The position numbers were made by a program, and so were the translations under genes. Below, one piece after another: positions 34,414 to 43,902 of a stretch of DNA of 64,000 nucleotides. The notes under the pieces are model-generated. The model searched no databases and was not told where the DNA came from. It saw only the letters and a list, made by a program, of their open reading frames with translations. This DNA is from Flavobacteriia bacterium (GTDB lineage Bacteria; Bacteroidota; Bacteroidia; Flavobacteriales_D; Crocinitomicaceae). The stretch covers positions 1 to 64,000 of the forward strand of contig CANLGD010000005.1 of the NCBI GenBank assembly GCA_947490145.1, written 5' to 3'. The stretch's first letter is position 1, and each line of letters begins with the position of its first letter.

Positions 34414-35697
34414 ATGAGTGAAGCATTAATGGATACTGCATATAAAATTGAATTAAATCATACGAATCAAGATTCGATTTTTTCCAAAAATTTAATTGAA
34501 AAAGCAAAACACGTTTTAGAAACAACTGATTTTCCGACTTCGAGAACTGAGGCTTGGAAATACACACGCGTAGCTAAGATTAAAAATAGTCAATTTAAGA
34601 CCTTAGATTTAGGCCAAAATAAAAAAAACTTAGATTTAAGCAAATACTTAATTGGTGGATTGGAAGGTTCAGTTCTTGTTTTTGTGAATGGATTTTTCGC
34701 TAAAGAAATTTCAAAAATTGAACAGGAAGAAGGTTTAGAAATTTCTCCAATTTCAGAAAGAACAAAATTTTCTGATACTTTCTTAGGGAATTTAGTTCCC
34801 CTCGAAAACGAAATATTTTCTGCAATAAATACTATTTATGCAACTGATGGAGTTTGTGTTCGTATCAAAGAAAAAACAATTTTGAAACAAAGTATTCAAG
34901 TTATTTATCTTTCTACAGGTGAAAATACGTTTTCAGGAATAAGAAATATTATTTCTTGCGAAAATTTTGCATCAGCTCATATTTCAATGAATTATGTTTC
35001 TTTAGATGCAAAAACGTGTTTTACAAGCGCAATTTCTGAAGTTCATCTTGGGACAAATGCAAATTTAACAATTGATAAAATTCAAAATGAAGATGCAAGT
35101 AATTTCAATATCATTTCTGAATTTGTAAATCAAGGAAAAGATTCAACTTTCACAATAAATACAATTACTTTAGATGGAGGATTGGTTCGCAACAATTTAA
35201 CAATTGAAGTTAATGGTCAAAATTGCGAGACAAATCTTTCTGGAGCATATATTTTAAAAGGAAAACAACACGTTGATAATCATACAATTGTTGATCATAA
35301 AGTTGCTCATTGTCAATCGAATGAATTGTACAAAGGTGTAATTGATGACAATGCAACTGCAGTTTTTAATGGAAAAGTATTTGTTAGAAAAGATGCACAA
35401 AAAATCAACGCTTTTCAATCGAACGGAAATGTTTTATTGAGCGATAACGCAACGATCAATTCTAAACCAGAATTAGAAATCTATGCAGATGATGTAAAAT
35501 GTTCTCATGGATCTACAACTGGTCAATTAGATGAAGAAGCAGTTTTTTACCTAAGAGCAAGAGGGATTTCTGAAAAATCTGCTCGTGCTTTAATGGTTTC
35601 AGCTTTTATTGGTGATGTGATTGAAAAAATTGAAAATGAAGCTGTAAAAGATTATATTTTTGAGAAGATTCAAGAGAAGTTTGGTTGGGAGAAGTAA
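34414..35697 (+). CDS. sufD: Fe-S cluster assembly protein SufD
   Basis: 427 residues from the ATG at 34414. It is a SufB paralogue with an N-terminal helical part (FPTSRTEAWKYTRVAKIKN, a SufD hallmark), the beta-helix middle, and the C-terminal KCSHGSTTGQLDEEAVFYLRARGIS with the histidine used at the SufB-SufD interface. It is the last suf gene here, nine bases after sufC. No sufS (cysteine desulfurase) or sufE/sufU follows; the convergent hemD gene comes next. A short piece of the AT-rich repeat lies just after the stop. Confidence 0.96.
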   Translation: MSEALMDTAYKIELNHTNQDSIFSKNLIEKAKHVLETTDFPTSRTEAWKYTRVAKIKNSQFKTLDLGQNKKNLDLSKYLIGGLEGSVLVFVNGFFAKEISKIEQEEGLEISPISERTKFSDTFLGNLVPLENEIFSAINTIYATDGVCVRIKEKTILKQSIQVIYLSTGENTFSGIRNIISCENFASAHISMNYVSLDAKTCFTSAISEVHLGTNANLTIDKIQNEDASNFNIISEFVNQGKDSTFTINTITLDGGLVRNNLTIEVNGQNCETNLSGAYILKGKQHVDNHTIVDHKVAHCQSNELYKGVIDDNATAVFNGKVFVRKDAQKINAFQSNGNVLLSDNATINSKPELEIYADDVKCSHGSTTGQLDEEAVFYLRARGISEKSARALMVSAFIGDVIEKIENEAVKDYIFEKIQEKFGWEK

Positions 35698-35901
35698 ACA
35701 GGATTTTTAAATTATTGGATTGTTAGATTACCAGATTTGGCCCATTTGATAATGTTTTTAGTTTTTTTCTTAAAAATTTTACACTAAAAAAATTAGAAAC
35801 CTTTCAATTCAAATGATTAACTTCCAAATCGGAACCAATAATATTCCAATAATTACTCAATGTTTATCGATTGGTATTCAAATCCAAAATTAATTGATTA
35901 A

Positions 35902-36573
35902 TCAAGAGAAAATCTTTTTTAAAGTCTGAATGAGCTCCTCAAAATTACTTTCATTTAAAACAATTTGGGAATTCAAGTCATACTTTTTCAATTCATTTTC
36001 AGTCGTTTTTCCCCAAGCAATGATTTTTGTTTTATCAGAAATTTTATTGCTTTTCAAATAAGAATTTACATTACTTGGACTTGTGAAAATTAATATATCA
36101 AATTCATTTTCAAAAGTAAATGATTCAAATTTAGTCTCGTATAAAACTAGTTTTTGAATCTTTTTTGAATGAATATATTTTTCAATTGAGCCTTTGCTTT
36201 CAGTTGATTTGATAAAACAAATAGAGCGATTATTTAACCATTCATTTAACTCCAAAGAGACTTTTTCTGGATTTCCAGCAGATTTTCCAGTAAAGGAAAC
36301 TTCATATCCTTTTGCAACAATGTAACTTGCAGTAGAGTCCCCGATAGAAGCAATTTGTAATTTTGTATCGTGTTTTTGGTTTAATAAATAATAATCAAAA
36401 GCATTTTTACTTCCAAAAAAAACTACTTCTGCTTCAACTAATAAATCTGACTTTATTGCTGAAAATGAAATCAATGATTTTGAAATTAATTGAACATTAT
36501 TTTCTGAACAAAAATTTTGTAAAAGTGTTGTTTCACTTGGATTTTTAGAAATAAAAATTGATTTATTTTGCAT
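35902..36573 (-). CDS. hemD: Uroporphyrinogen-III synthase
   Basis: Closes hydroxymethylbilane with ring D inversion to give uroporphyrinogen III. 223 residues. HemD sequences are weakly conserved. Here the two-lobed pattern is visible: an opening KSIFISKNPSETTLLQNFCS, a mid-part ASIGDSTASYIVAKGYEVSF and later IIAWGKTTENELKKYDL, which give the family GxxTA-like positions. The call is strengthened by position, 16 bases after hemC on the same strand. It is the last gene of the leftward hem operon and is convergent with sufD. The 204-bp spacer holds no clear terminator. Confidence 0.88.
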   Translation of the reverse strand: MQNKSIFISKNPSETTLLQNFCSENNVQLISKSLISFSAIKSDLLVEAEVVFFGSKNAFDYYLLNQKHDTKLQIASIGDSTASYIVAKGYEVSFTGKSAGNPEKVSLELNEWLNNRSICFIKSTESKGSIEKYIHSKKIQKLVLYETKFESFTFENEFDILIFTSPSNVNSYLKSNKISDKTKIIAWGKTTENELKKYDLNSQIVLNESNFEELIQTLKKIFS

Positions 36574-36589
36574 GAACTTTATTTAAAAA

Positions 36590-37480
36590 TCAAAATCGTT
36601 GAGACTTTAATTTCTCAACAATATTTTCAGCAGTCAACTCAAAATTATCATTCGTAAAATGAAAAAGAGAAGCACCTTTTTCCCAAGAATTTGCAAAAGA
36701 AACAAAAACTGAATTTTTATTTTCACAATAAACGCCTAAAGGTAATTGACAACCACCATCCATTAAATTCAGAACCTTGCGTTCAATAAAAATTTGCTTT
36801 TCAACAGCTTTATTGTTCATTTTCTGCATGATTTCAAACATGCGATCATCGTTTTCACGAATTTGTAAACCCAAAACTCCTTGCGCAGGCGCTGGAACAA
36901 ATTCTTTTGGATTTAAAACTACGACATGAAAATCTGATAAATCCAAGTTCAAACGATCAACGCCAGCTTTTGCAAGTAAGATCGCATCATAATGCCGATC
37001 CCTTAATTTTTGAATTCTTGTGGGAACATTCCCTCTTAATTCTTTGATTTTCAAATCAGAACGGAAATGAACTACCAAAGATTTTCTTCTTGCTGAAGAA
37101 GTTCCAATGGATGCTTGATCTTCTAATTTCCAAGGCATTAATTCATCTACACACGTTTTGTTAATCAACAATAATTCTGATGGATCTTCTCGTTCGGAAA
37201 CTGCTGCAATCATTAATCCAGCAGGTGGATTGGTTTCTAAATCTTTATGTGAATGTACCGCTAAATCAATTGTTCCAGCAAGTAACTCATTCTCAATTTC
37301 TTTTGTAAAAAAACCTTTTCCTTCTAATTTATCGAAACTCAAATCTTGAATTGCATCTCCTTGTGTAATGATTATTTTTATTTCAACATCACAATCCAGT
37401 TTTTCTAATTGATTTTTAACATGATTTGCTTGCCACAAGGCCAAATCACTTCCACGAGATCCGATTATTATTTTTTCCAC
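36590..37480 (-). CDS. hemC: Porphobilinogen deaminase (hydroxymethylbilane synthase)
   Basis: Joins four porphobilinogens into hydroxymethylbilane. 296 residues. It begins with IIIGSRGSDLALWQANHVK, carries AVHSHKDLETNPPAGL, the substrate arginines in GTSSARRKSLVVHFRSDLKI and ELRGNVPTRIQKL, and the dipyrromethane-cofactor cysteine in LMDGGCQLPLGVY. It lies between hemA and hemD in the leftward operon. The hemA-hemC spacer (37481-37619) carries AT-rich repeat pieces. Confidence 0.97.
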   Translation of the reverse strand: MEKIIIGSRGSDLALWQANHVKNQLEKLDCDVEIKIIITQGDAIQDLSFDKLEGKGFFTKEIENELLAGTIDLAVHSHKDLETNPPAGLMIAAVSEREDPSELLLINKTCVDELMPWKLEDQASIGTSSARRKSLVVHFRSDLKIKELRGNVPTRIQKLRDRHYDAILLAKAGVDRLNLDLSDFHVVVLNPKEFVPAPAQGVLGLQIRENDDRMFEIMQKMNNKAVEKQIFIERKVLNLMDGGCQLPLGVYCENKNSVFVSFANSWEKGASLFHFTNDNFELTAENIVEKLKSQRF

Positions 37481-37486
37481 CTTATT

Positions 37487-37525
37487 TAGATTGTTCGATT
37501 ATTAGATTCTTTGATTGTTAGACTT
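37487..37525. repeat. AT-rich ATTGTT(A/C)GA repeat piece
   Basis: TTAGATTGTTCGATTATTAG followed by TTTGATTGTTAGACTTTG matches the words seen between sufA and sufB. A second short piece, TTATTGGATTGTTAGATTAC, lies after sufD near 35712-35731. The function is unknown. Confidence 0.45.
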
Positions 37526-37619
37526 TGAATGATTTTGAAACACAATTTATTTTGAAAGTCCGAATTTGTAAAATTAAGAATTTTATGAAAACACATTTTT
37601 GATTCTTAACTCTCTATTT

Positions 37620-38846
37620 TTAATTCTTTAAAAGAATTTCTTTTGCCATTAACATTGGTACACTCATGTATTTTTTTTCCATATAAGAAATGATTTTTTC
37701 CAAGACTTCTCTAGAATCATCGTTTAATCCTTGCATTTCATTTTTAAAAACATGATTCAACGCCGTTGATTTTATATCTTTTACCATCATTGGAACTTCA
37801 CGCATTGCAATTTCAACTTTTCTCAATCGATGAAGTTGTTGAAATTCAAACAATGCTTCGGACAAAATATCGCTTACGTGAGAAATTTCTTTTGACCGTT
37901 CTTTTAAATTTTGATCTGAAATTTTTTGCAAATGATCAACAGAAATATGAACTAAATTGTGAGAATCTACGATTGTTTTGTCTAAATCATTAGGAATTGC
38001 AATGTCGATTACCACTTTTTTAGAAGTTTCATTTTGCAATAATTGCTCATAAATTTCATGTGTAATTACATGATTTTCAGCTCCAGTACACGTAATTATA
38101 ATGTCAAAACCTTTGTTGAATTTTTTCAATTCTGTTAAAGGAAAAGCATTTCCGTGTAAATCTTTCGCAAGTGATTCAGCTTTTGATAAAGTTCTATTGA
38201 AAACGGTAAAATTTTTGTATCCATGTTTTCTCAAAAACCTTCCCATATTGGTATTTGTTGTTCCAGCACCAACGATTAAAACTCTTGCGTCAAGAGCAAT
38301 ATCCATTTCTCGAAGCGTATGATATGCCAATGCAACAACCGAAACAGGTTTTGTTGCAATACTTGTTTCAGTATAAACGCGTTTTGCAGTTTCAACAGTG
38401 TGACGCATAACTAAACGGATGAAATCACCAGTTAAACCAAGTTTTTTTGATAATTCAAACGCATTTCTAACTTGAGTGATAATTTCTCTTTCTCCAACAA
38501 TCATAGAATCGATTGATGACGCAACTTGTAAAATATGCTCAATTGCTAAAATACCTGTAAAAACTTGTGAAGCTTCTACAAGACTTTCTACTTCGGCTAA
38601 ACTAAAATTTGGATAAAGTTTTTGAAAGAAATTTGTTAAAAATCCTGTTGTTAAACCCTGATCAGAACAAAATAAATACTCAACACGATTACATGTTGAC
38701 AAGAACATTAATTCAGAAAGTTGCATTTCATTTTTCAAGATATTTAACCTATCAAATTGATTATCAGTTTCAATGTGTAGTTTTCCTACTTCAGAAACTT
38801 CTAAATTACGGTGTGTAAAAGCAATTATATGAAAAGAATTCAACAT
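37620..38846 (-). CDS. hemA: Glutamyl-tRNA reductase
   Basis: Reduces Glu-tRNA to glutamate-1-semialdehyde, the first step of the C5 tetrapyrrole pathway. 408 residues from the start at 38846 (MLNSFHIIAFTHRNLEVSEV); seven further codons upstream are open but unlikely. The catalytic cysteine is in LSTCNRVEYLF. IDSMIVGERE, VLIVGAGTTNTNMGRFL (NADPH-binding) and ITCTGAENHVIT follow. The C-terminus is the dimerisation helix with LHRLRKVEIAMREVP. It is the first gene of the hemA-hemC-hemD operon. The next step, hemL, is not in the window. Confidence 0.96.
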   Translation of the reverse strand: MLNSFHIIAFTHRNLEVSEVGKLHIETDNQFDRLNILKNEMQLSELMFLSTCNRVEYLFCSDQGLTTGFLTNFFQKLYPNFSLAEVESLVEASQVFTGILAIEHILQVASSIDSMIVGEREIITQVRNAFELSKKLGLTGDFIRLVMRHTVETAKRVYTETSIATKPVSVVALAYHTLREMDIALDARVLIVGAGTTNTNMGRFLRKHGYKNFTVFNRTLSKAESLAKDLHGNAFPLTELKKFNKGFDIIITCTGAENHVITHEIYEQLLQNETSKKVVIDIAIPNDLDKTIVDSHNLVHISVDHLQKISDQNLKERSKEISHVSDILSEALFEFQQLHRLRKVEIAMREVPMMVKDIKSTALNHVFKNEMQGLNDDSREVLEKIISYMEKKYMSVPMLMAKEILLKN

Positions 38847-38930
38847 TTTTTTAAAATACTTATGCAAAAGTGCACATATTCTGCAGCTTCATTGTCATAG
38901 AATTGTCAAAAAAAGTAATTTAGAATCCAT

Positions 38931-39260
38931 TTAAATAAGCACTTCCGCTTGCTGGTTGCAAATTACTTCATAATTACAGATAGAAGTCAATTCTTCCAAA
39001 AATACTTTCCGAATTTTTGTGATAGAATAATATTTTCGTTGAGGCCCAGATTGAGATTCCTCCCATCTGCAGGATAATAATTCAATGTTTTTAAAACGAG
39101 TTAACAATGGATATGGTGTTCCTTCCACCAACATTAACTCTGCTACATTTAATTTAATAAGAAATTCAAAGACATATGCTTCATGCTGAGCTAAAATCGA
39201 TAAGATACAATATTCTAGAATGCTCTTGCGCAGGAGGACTCGTGTATCTTCTTTACTCAT
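38931..39260 (-). CDS. PadR-like transcriptional regulator, short form
   Basis: 109 residues with the PadR winged-helix pattern: LLRKSILEYCILSILAQHEAY, then VEGTPYPLLTRFKNIELLSC and RWEESQSGPQRKYYSIT. The usual recognition region reads VEGTxYPLLxRLKxxGLL, so this is a clear member. It is upstream of and co-directional with hemA (84 bases apart), but PadR genes in Bacteroidetes more often pair with PspC-domain genes, and none is here. A role in controlling hem genes would be speculation. Confidence 0.85.
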   Translation of the reverse strand: MSKEDTRVLLRKSILEYCILSILAQHEAYVFEFLIKLNVAELMLVEGTPYPLLTRFKNIELLSCRWEESQSGPQRKYYSITKIRKVFLEELTSICNYEVICNQQAEVLI

Positions 39261-39497
39261 ATTATTTTATTCTAAGATTGCACAGATATTTCATTTACAT
39301 TGCAGTAGGTAATACATCGAGCATAATATATAAAATTTTAATAATTCATTTTAGCTAATAAATTGATTATCAATTTTCTTTGAAAATATTTATAATTATT
39401 TAAACCTTCATATTTAAAAACTTTTCCCTGATAAATAACTCAATTTAATTTAACTCTTCACAATTATTAGTACTTTCGCGTAAATTCAATTTTTAAG

Positions 39498-40382
39498 ATG
39501 AAATTTGGTGCAATAGATATCGGTACAAATGCCGCTCGACTTTTAGTTGGGGAAGTGACGAAAGAAGGCGACCATTCTTTTGTGAAAAAAATATCTTACA
39601 CACGAATTCCATTAAGACTTGGTGAAGAGGTTTTTGATAGAGGAATTATTTCCGAAAAAAAAACTGAAAATTTTGTTAAAACGATCGAAGCTTTTAAATT
39701 AATTGCTGAAATATTTGAAGTGAAAAAAATTCGTGCTTGTGCCACTTCAGCAATGCGTGAAGCAAAAAATAAGGAGGAAGTAATTGAAAAAATACAAGAA
39801 AAAACAGGAATAGAAATCGAAATAATTTCGGGTGATGAAGAAGCAAGACTAATATTTGGAACATTTTTTCTCCTAGATTTTGATAAAGCATCCTCTTTTC
39901 TCGTAATTGATGTTGGTGGCGGAAGCACCGAAATAAGTGTTTTTGAAGGTGGTAAAAAAGTTGCTGCAAAATCATTTGAATTAGGAACAATTCGTTTATT
40001 GAAAGAAAAAACAGATAAGAAAATCTGGAAAGAACTAAATTGTTGGATTGAAGAAAATGTTGATTTAACAACAATTCACCAAGTTTATGCAACAGGGGGA
40101 AATATCAATAAGATTCATAAAATTCTTGGAGCCCAGCAATCTGAAATGATTTCTCTCCGAAAAATGCACAAGTTAGAAGAAGAATTGGCGGCTTTAAGTA
40201 TCGAAGAAAGAATCGACAAATTTCAATTGAAACCTGATCGTGCAGATGTAATTTTACCTGCAATTCAAATTTTTACCTTCATTTTAAAGAAAATTAAAAC
40301 ACAAAATTTCTTTGTTCCAAAAATTGGACTTTCTGATGGAATGATTTACGATTTGTATTTAGACGAACAAAAAAATCTGTAA
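39498..40382 (+). CDS. Exopolyphosphatase / Ppx-GppA family phosphatase
   Basis: 294 residues, that is the two-lobed actin-like ATPase core without the C-terminal HD part of E. coli Ppx. Motifs are GAIDIGTNAARLLVGEV (phosphate 1), TSAMREAKN, ISGDEEARLIFG, VIDVGGGSTEISVFEGGK (phosphate 2) and ATGGNINKI. The substrate could be polyphosphate or pppGpp, and the short form does not tell. The downstream gene starts 11 bases on, so they form an operon. A TACTTTCG box near 39471-39478 is a one-mismatch -7 element. Confidence 0.9.
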   Translation: MKFGAIDIGTNAARLLVGEVTKEGDHSFVKKISYTRIPLRLGEEVFDRGIISEKKTENFVKTIEAFKLIAEIFEVKKIRACATSAMREAKNKEEVIEKIQEKTGIEIEIISGDEEARLIFGTFFLLDFDKASSFLVIDVGGGSTEISVFEGGKKVAAKSFELGTIRLLKEKTDKKIWKELNCWIEENVDLTTIHQVYATGGNINKIHKILGAQQSEMISLRKMHKLEEELAALSIEERIDKFQLKPDRADVILPAIQIFTFILKKIKTQNFFVPKIGLSDGMIYDLYLDEQKNL

Positions 40383-40393
40383 ATCTAAAAATC

Positions 40394-42028
40394 ATGAAGA
40401 ATACATTTATTTCTTTGGATTTATTGCAAACTTTTTTGTTTGAAAATTCTTCGAAAAAAGATGATTCAATTTCTTTTTTAATTGAGAAAAATCAACTTTC
40501 AGAAAAAATAAATTTTAGCTATTCAGGAGGTGAAAAATTAAAAATTAATGATCGCGAACTTGAATTAAGTGAAGTTCAAAATTTTGTTTCTTTAATTTCT
40601 AGTGAGCAAAATCTTGTTTTTTTGCAATGGATTAAAAATTCTAAAAATTTAGAAAAATTATTGCTTTCAGAAAATAAATTGCAGTATTCAGCAAATGATT
40701 TTTTGGTAAAAAACTACAAAGATCATTTTTTGTTAAAGTCGTTTCAACATTTTATTTCCCCTTTTTTACTAGAGAAATTAATGCCTAAATTGGAAAACAA
40801 GGATTTAGAAAATTTAGAAAAAATTTCCACTTTTATCTCAATTTTAAATTCAGATGCTTCATTAATTATTCAAAATAAAATCAATACAATCTTTAAAAAT
40901 GATTGGAACTATATTGAAGAAAAACTTATTCAAATTAAGAATGAAAAAGCATTAATTTTAGAAATTGGCAAATATTTTTCAGAAAAAAAAATCTTCATTT
41001 TAAATCATTTTAATAAAGAATTTTACCATTCAAAAGTTGAATTAATCGAACAAGGAACTGCATTATTTAAGCATAAATTCTCCAGCAATCGCATTGTTTT
41101 TTGGATTATTAGTCAATTAAATTTACTCAATTTAAACGGAGAACATAAAACTCATTTAAAGGAAATTCAAGAATCTATAAAAAACGGAGAAGCTAAGTAC
41201 TTTAAATATCAACCAAAAATCAGCAGTTCTTGGACATTATTAAACAAAATAATTTTTCCAATTTTAGCTGTTTCATTTGGTGTTTTAATTTATTTTATCT
41301 TTACGTGGAAAGAAAAAGAAGCGAAATTAAGTGACAATTCATCATTCAAAAATTTCAGTATTAATGAACGTAAATTAATGGATTCTTTGATCCAAAGTAT
41401 GGATCCTAAAACTGAATCTGATGAAGTAATATTAGATCAAAGAAATGCATATTTACACCTTGCTCCAGTTGAAATTATTTTAAAAAGCAGAACTCCATTC
41501 AAAAATCCTATTATTGAAAATTTCATTCAAAATAATTTAAAAGCACAAGAATTAATCATTCAGGGAAATGTTGATTCCTGCGAAATTTATTCGGATAATG
41601 AAATAAAAAGATTAAAATTTCATGATTTTAAATCTGTAAATCAAAGTAATGGAGATAAAAATTTGTTTCTTAAAAATGAATCAACGTATCAAATCACTTG
41701 CTTACTTTTTGAAAATAAAATAACCGTAATCCCTTACATTTATATTTTATTGCCAAATCAAGAAGTGAATTTTAAAGCAAATACTGGACAATATTTTGTT
41801 TTTCTTCCAGGAAGTAATTTCGGAGAAATCCATTTGAATGAACCAGAAAAAAAACTATCAAATTACAAACATCATTTCTGTTTTACAGACGAAAATTTTG
41901 ACAATCAACTTTTAACCTCTTATAAAATTAAATCGATGAGTAGAAACATAAAATTGCTTTTTAACGAAAATAGTTCAAAACAATTTTATTTTGTTGATTT
42001 AAATGTAGCTTTGGAAGAAGTGGAGTAG
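40394..42028 (+). CDS. Unrecognised single-pass membrane protein downstream of the Ppx/GppA gene
   Basis: 544 residues. No family is recognised. Residues 1-280 are hydrophilic, lysine and leucine rich and probably helical, and would be cytoplasmic. One membrane segment lies at about 284-305 (IFPILAVSFGVLIYFIFTW). The last 240 residues are mainly beta-like (FLPGSNFGEIHLNEPEKKL) and would be outside the inner membrane. The layout resembles a transmembrane anti-sigma or sensor protein, but no motif supports that. Coupling to the phosphatase gene (11 bases) suggests a shared role in phosphate or stringent signalling, by inference only. Confidence 0.75.
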   Translation: MKNTFISLDLLQTFLFENSSKKDDSISFLIEKNQLSEKINFSYSGGEKLKINDRELELSEVQNFVSLISSEQNLVFLQWIKNSKNLEKLLLSENKLQYSANDFLVKNYKDHFLLKSFQHFISPFLLEKLMPKLENKDLENLEKISTFISILNSDASLIIQNKINTIFKNDWNYIEEKLIQIKNEKALILEIGKYFSEKKIFILNHFNKEFYHSKVELIEQGTALFKHKFSSNRIVFWIISQLNLLNLNGEHKTHLKEIQESIKNGEAKYFKYQPKISSSWTLLNKIIFPILAVSFGVLIYFIFTWKEKEAKLSDNSSFKNFSINERKLMDSLIQSMDPKTESDEVILDQRNAYLHLAPVEIILKSRTPFKNPIIENFIQNNLKAQELIIQGNVDSCEIYSDNEIKRLKFHDFKSVNQSNGDKNLFLKNESTYQITCLLFENKITVIPYIYILLPNQEVNFKANTGQYFVFLPGSNFGEIHLNEPEKKLSNYKHHFCFTDENFDNQLLTSYKIKSMSRNIKLLFNENSSKQFYFVDLNVALEEVE

Positions 42029-42095
42029 TTTTTTAAAAGAGGAGATTTGTAAAGTAAAAATGATAACTTTGAGAAAAGTAAAAAATAGAAAAGTC

Positions 42096-42497
42096 ATGAA
42101 AAGGATATTATTGCTATTGTTTTTATTCATTTATTTATTTTTTCATTCACAAAATAATGAAATTCCAACTAAGAAAGATTTACTTTTAGTAACTGAAAAT
42201 ACTTGTCTTTACGGAACTAATTTGGCGTTGAGCGATTTTAAAAAAGGAATTTATAATTCATTTTCATATGGTTTATTAATTGAAATGTCACCAAAATTAG
42301 ACATTGGTTTAAATGAATTTTATAAAGACTATATGTTTAAAAAGTACAGAATAAACATGCAACATAAAGGTTGTGAAGTTGGCTATGCTGAGCAGTGTTA
42401 CGCTGAAACAATGAATAAATTAATTCTCGAAAAATTTGGTTCAAAAGTTTTTAAAAGAGGTAAAAAAACAGCAAAAAAATATTTAAAAGAAAAATAG
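42096..42497 (+). CDS. Small secreted protein of unknown function
   Basis: 133 residues from the ATG at 42096, chosen because it gives a signal peptide (MKRILLLLFLFIYLFFHS). The mature part has three or four cysteines (NTCLYG, KGCEVGYAEQCYAE) and a lysine-rich tail. No family was recognised. It follows the 544-residue gene after 67 bases on the same strand and may belong to the same transcript. Confidence 0.65.
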   Translation: MKRILLLLFLFIYLFFHSQNNEIPTKKDLLLVTENTCLYGTNLALSDFKKGIYNSFSYGLLIEMSPKLDIGLNEFYKDYMFKKYRINMQHKGCEVGYAEQCYAETMNKLILEKFGSKVFKRGKKTAKKYLKEK

Positions 42498-42636
42498 CCC
42501 AAATAAATTAATGTAATAGATATTTCGTTGTTAACAATTCTAGAAAACAATTAAAAAGTTTTTCTAAAATTAGGCTTTAAATCAATCCTTTTTCAATTGA
42601 TTTTCTTTTTCTACCTATGTTTTGATAATAATTTAG

Positions 42637-42644
42637 TAATTTTG
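42637..42644 (+). promoter_or_regulatory. Probable -7 box of the hpt-adk unit
   Basis: TAATTTTG (42637-42644) matches TAnnTTTG. A TTG at 42622-42624 is too close to be a standard -33 box. If used, transcription starts near 42651, just before the TTG start codon of hpt at 42663. Confidence 0.4.
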
Positions 42645-42662
42645 CACATTAAAATACAAGTT

Positions 42663-43196
42663 TTGGTAAAGATACACGATAAAACATTTGATATTTTTCT
42701 TACAGCTCAAGAAATTCAAAACAAAGTAAAACTTATTGCTGCTGAAATTAATTCAAAATATGTTGGTACAGATTTGATTTTCATTGCTGTACTGAACGGT
42801 TCATTCATGTTTGCTAGTGATTTAATGAAAGGCATTTCTATTCCTTGCGCAATATCATTTGTAAAAGTTAGTTCATACAAAGGTTCAAATTCAACTGGTA
42901 GAGTGGATGAATTGATAGGATTAAACACTGATATTGAAGGAAAACACGTTATCATTTTAGAAGATATTGTAGATACTGGAATCACGATGAATAAAATTTA
43001 TTCATATTTAACTGCTTTTAGTCCTGCATCTTTAAAAATAGGATCATTATTATTCAAACCAGACGCTTTCTCCGGAAAACATGCACCAGATTTTGTTGGA
43101 TTTTCTATTCCAAACGATTTTGTTGTTGGTTATGGTTTAGATTACAACGAACACGGAAGAAATTTAGAAGCAATTTATAAATTAATTGAAGAATAA
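42663..43196 (+). CDS. hpt: Hypoxanthine phosphoribosyltransferase
   Basis: Makes IMP and GMP from hypoxanthine or guanine and PRPP. 177 residues from a TTG start at 42663. The longer frame to 42597 encodes a non-family extension that lies before the likely promoter. Motifs are VLNGSFMFASDLMKGI, the PRPP loop HVIILEDIVDTGITMNKI and FSIPNDFVVGYGLDYNEHGRN at the C-terminus. It is one base before adk, so the two nucleotide-metabolism genes form an operon, probably running on to obg. Confidence 0.94.
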   Translation: MVKIHDKTFDIFLTAQEIQNKVKLIAAEINSKYVGTDLIFIAVLNGSFMFASDLMKGISIPCAISFVKVSSYKGSNSTGRVDELIGLNTDIEGKHVIILEDIVDTGITMNKIYSYLTAFSPASLKIGSLLFKPDAFSGKHAPDFVGFSIPNDFVVGYGLDYNEHGRNLEAIYKLIEE

Positions 43197-43197
43197 G

Positions 43198-43773
43198 ATG
43201 TTGAATATCGTTTTATTTGGCCCTCCAGGAGCTGGAAAAGGAACTCAATCTGAGCGTTTAATCCAAAAATATGGATTAACACATTTGTCAACAGGTGATA
43301 TTTTTAGAGCTAATATCAAAGGTGAAACTGATCTTGGTGTTTTAGCTAAAAGTTTCATGGATCAAGGATCTTTAGTGCCTGATGATGTGACAATCAATAT
43401 GTTAAAAAATGAAGTTCTGAAACAAGAAAACCCTAAAGGATTTATTTTTGATGGCTTTCCCAGAACTAATGCACAAGCAAAAGCTTTAGATGAGTTTTTA
43501 GAAACTCAAAATACAACAATTGCTCTAATGTTAGCTTTGGACGTTGAAGAAAATGAATTGAAAGAGCGTTTATTGAAGAGAGCTGAATTTAGTGGACGAC
43601 CAGATGATGCCAATCCGAAAATTATTCAGCACAGAATAAACGTATATCTTAAAGAAACAATGCCTGTTAAATCCTATTACGAAAATCAGAACAAATTTAT
43701 TTCAATAAATGGTTTAGGCTCCGTGGATGATATTTCAGAAAAATTATTTGAAGCTTTAGACAACATAAAATAG
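43198..43773 (+). CDS. adk: Adenylate kinase
   Basis: Interconverts ATP, AMP and ADP. 191 residues from the ATG at 43198, one base after the hpt stop. The P-loop is GPPGAGKGTQ, the NMP site is THLSTGDIFRANI and GFPRTNAQAKAL, and the short LID is RAEFSGRPDDANPKIIQHR. This is the short form without a zinc-type LID domain, usual in Bacteroidetes. It lies between hpt and obg on the same strand. Confidence 0.97.
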   Translation: MLNIVLFGPPGAGKGTQSERLIQKYGLTHLSTGDIFRANIKGETDLGVLAKSFMDQGSLVPDDVTINMLKNEVLKQENPKGFIFDGFPRTNAQAKALDEFLETQNTTIALMLALDVEENELKERLLKRAEFSGRPDDANPKIIQHRINVYLKETMPVKSYYENQNKFISINGLGSVDDISEKLFEALDNIK

Positions 43774-43902
43774 ACTTTAGAAAGTTGAAAAAAGACTAAG
43801 AGAGTCAGAAGTCAGGACTTTAATTATCTTAAAAACATCAAATTATTATTAAAATCGATTAAGTCTTGCCTTTTGAGTCTAAAAATCTAAAAATCTAAAA
43901 AA

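Noticed and set aside
39694..40092. Leftward leucine- and histidine-rich open frame of 132 codons
   Set aside because: It is antisense to the Ppx/GppA gene, and its composition is that of a shadow frame.
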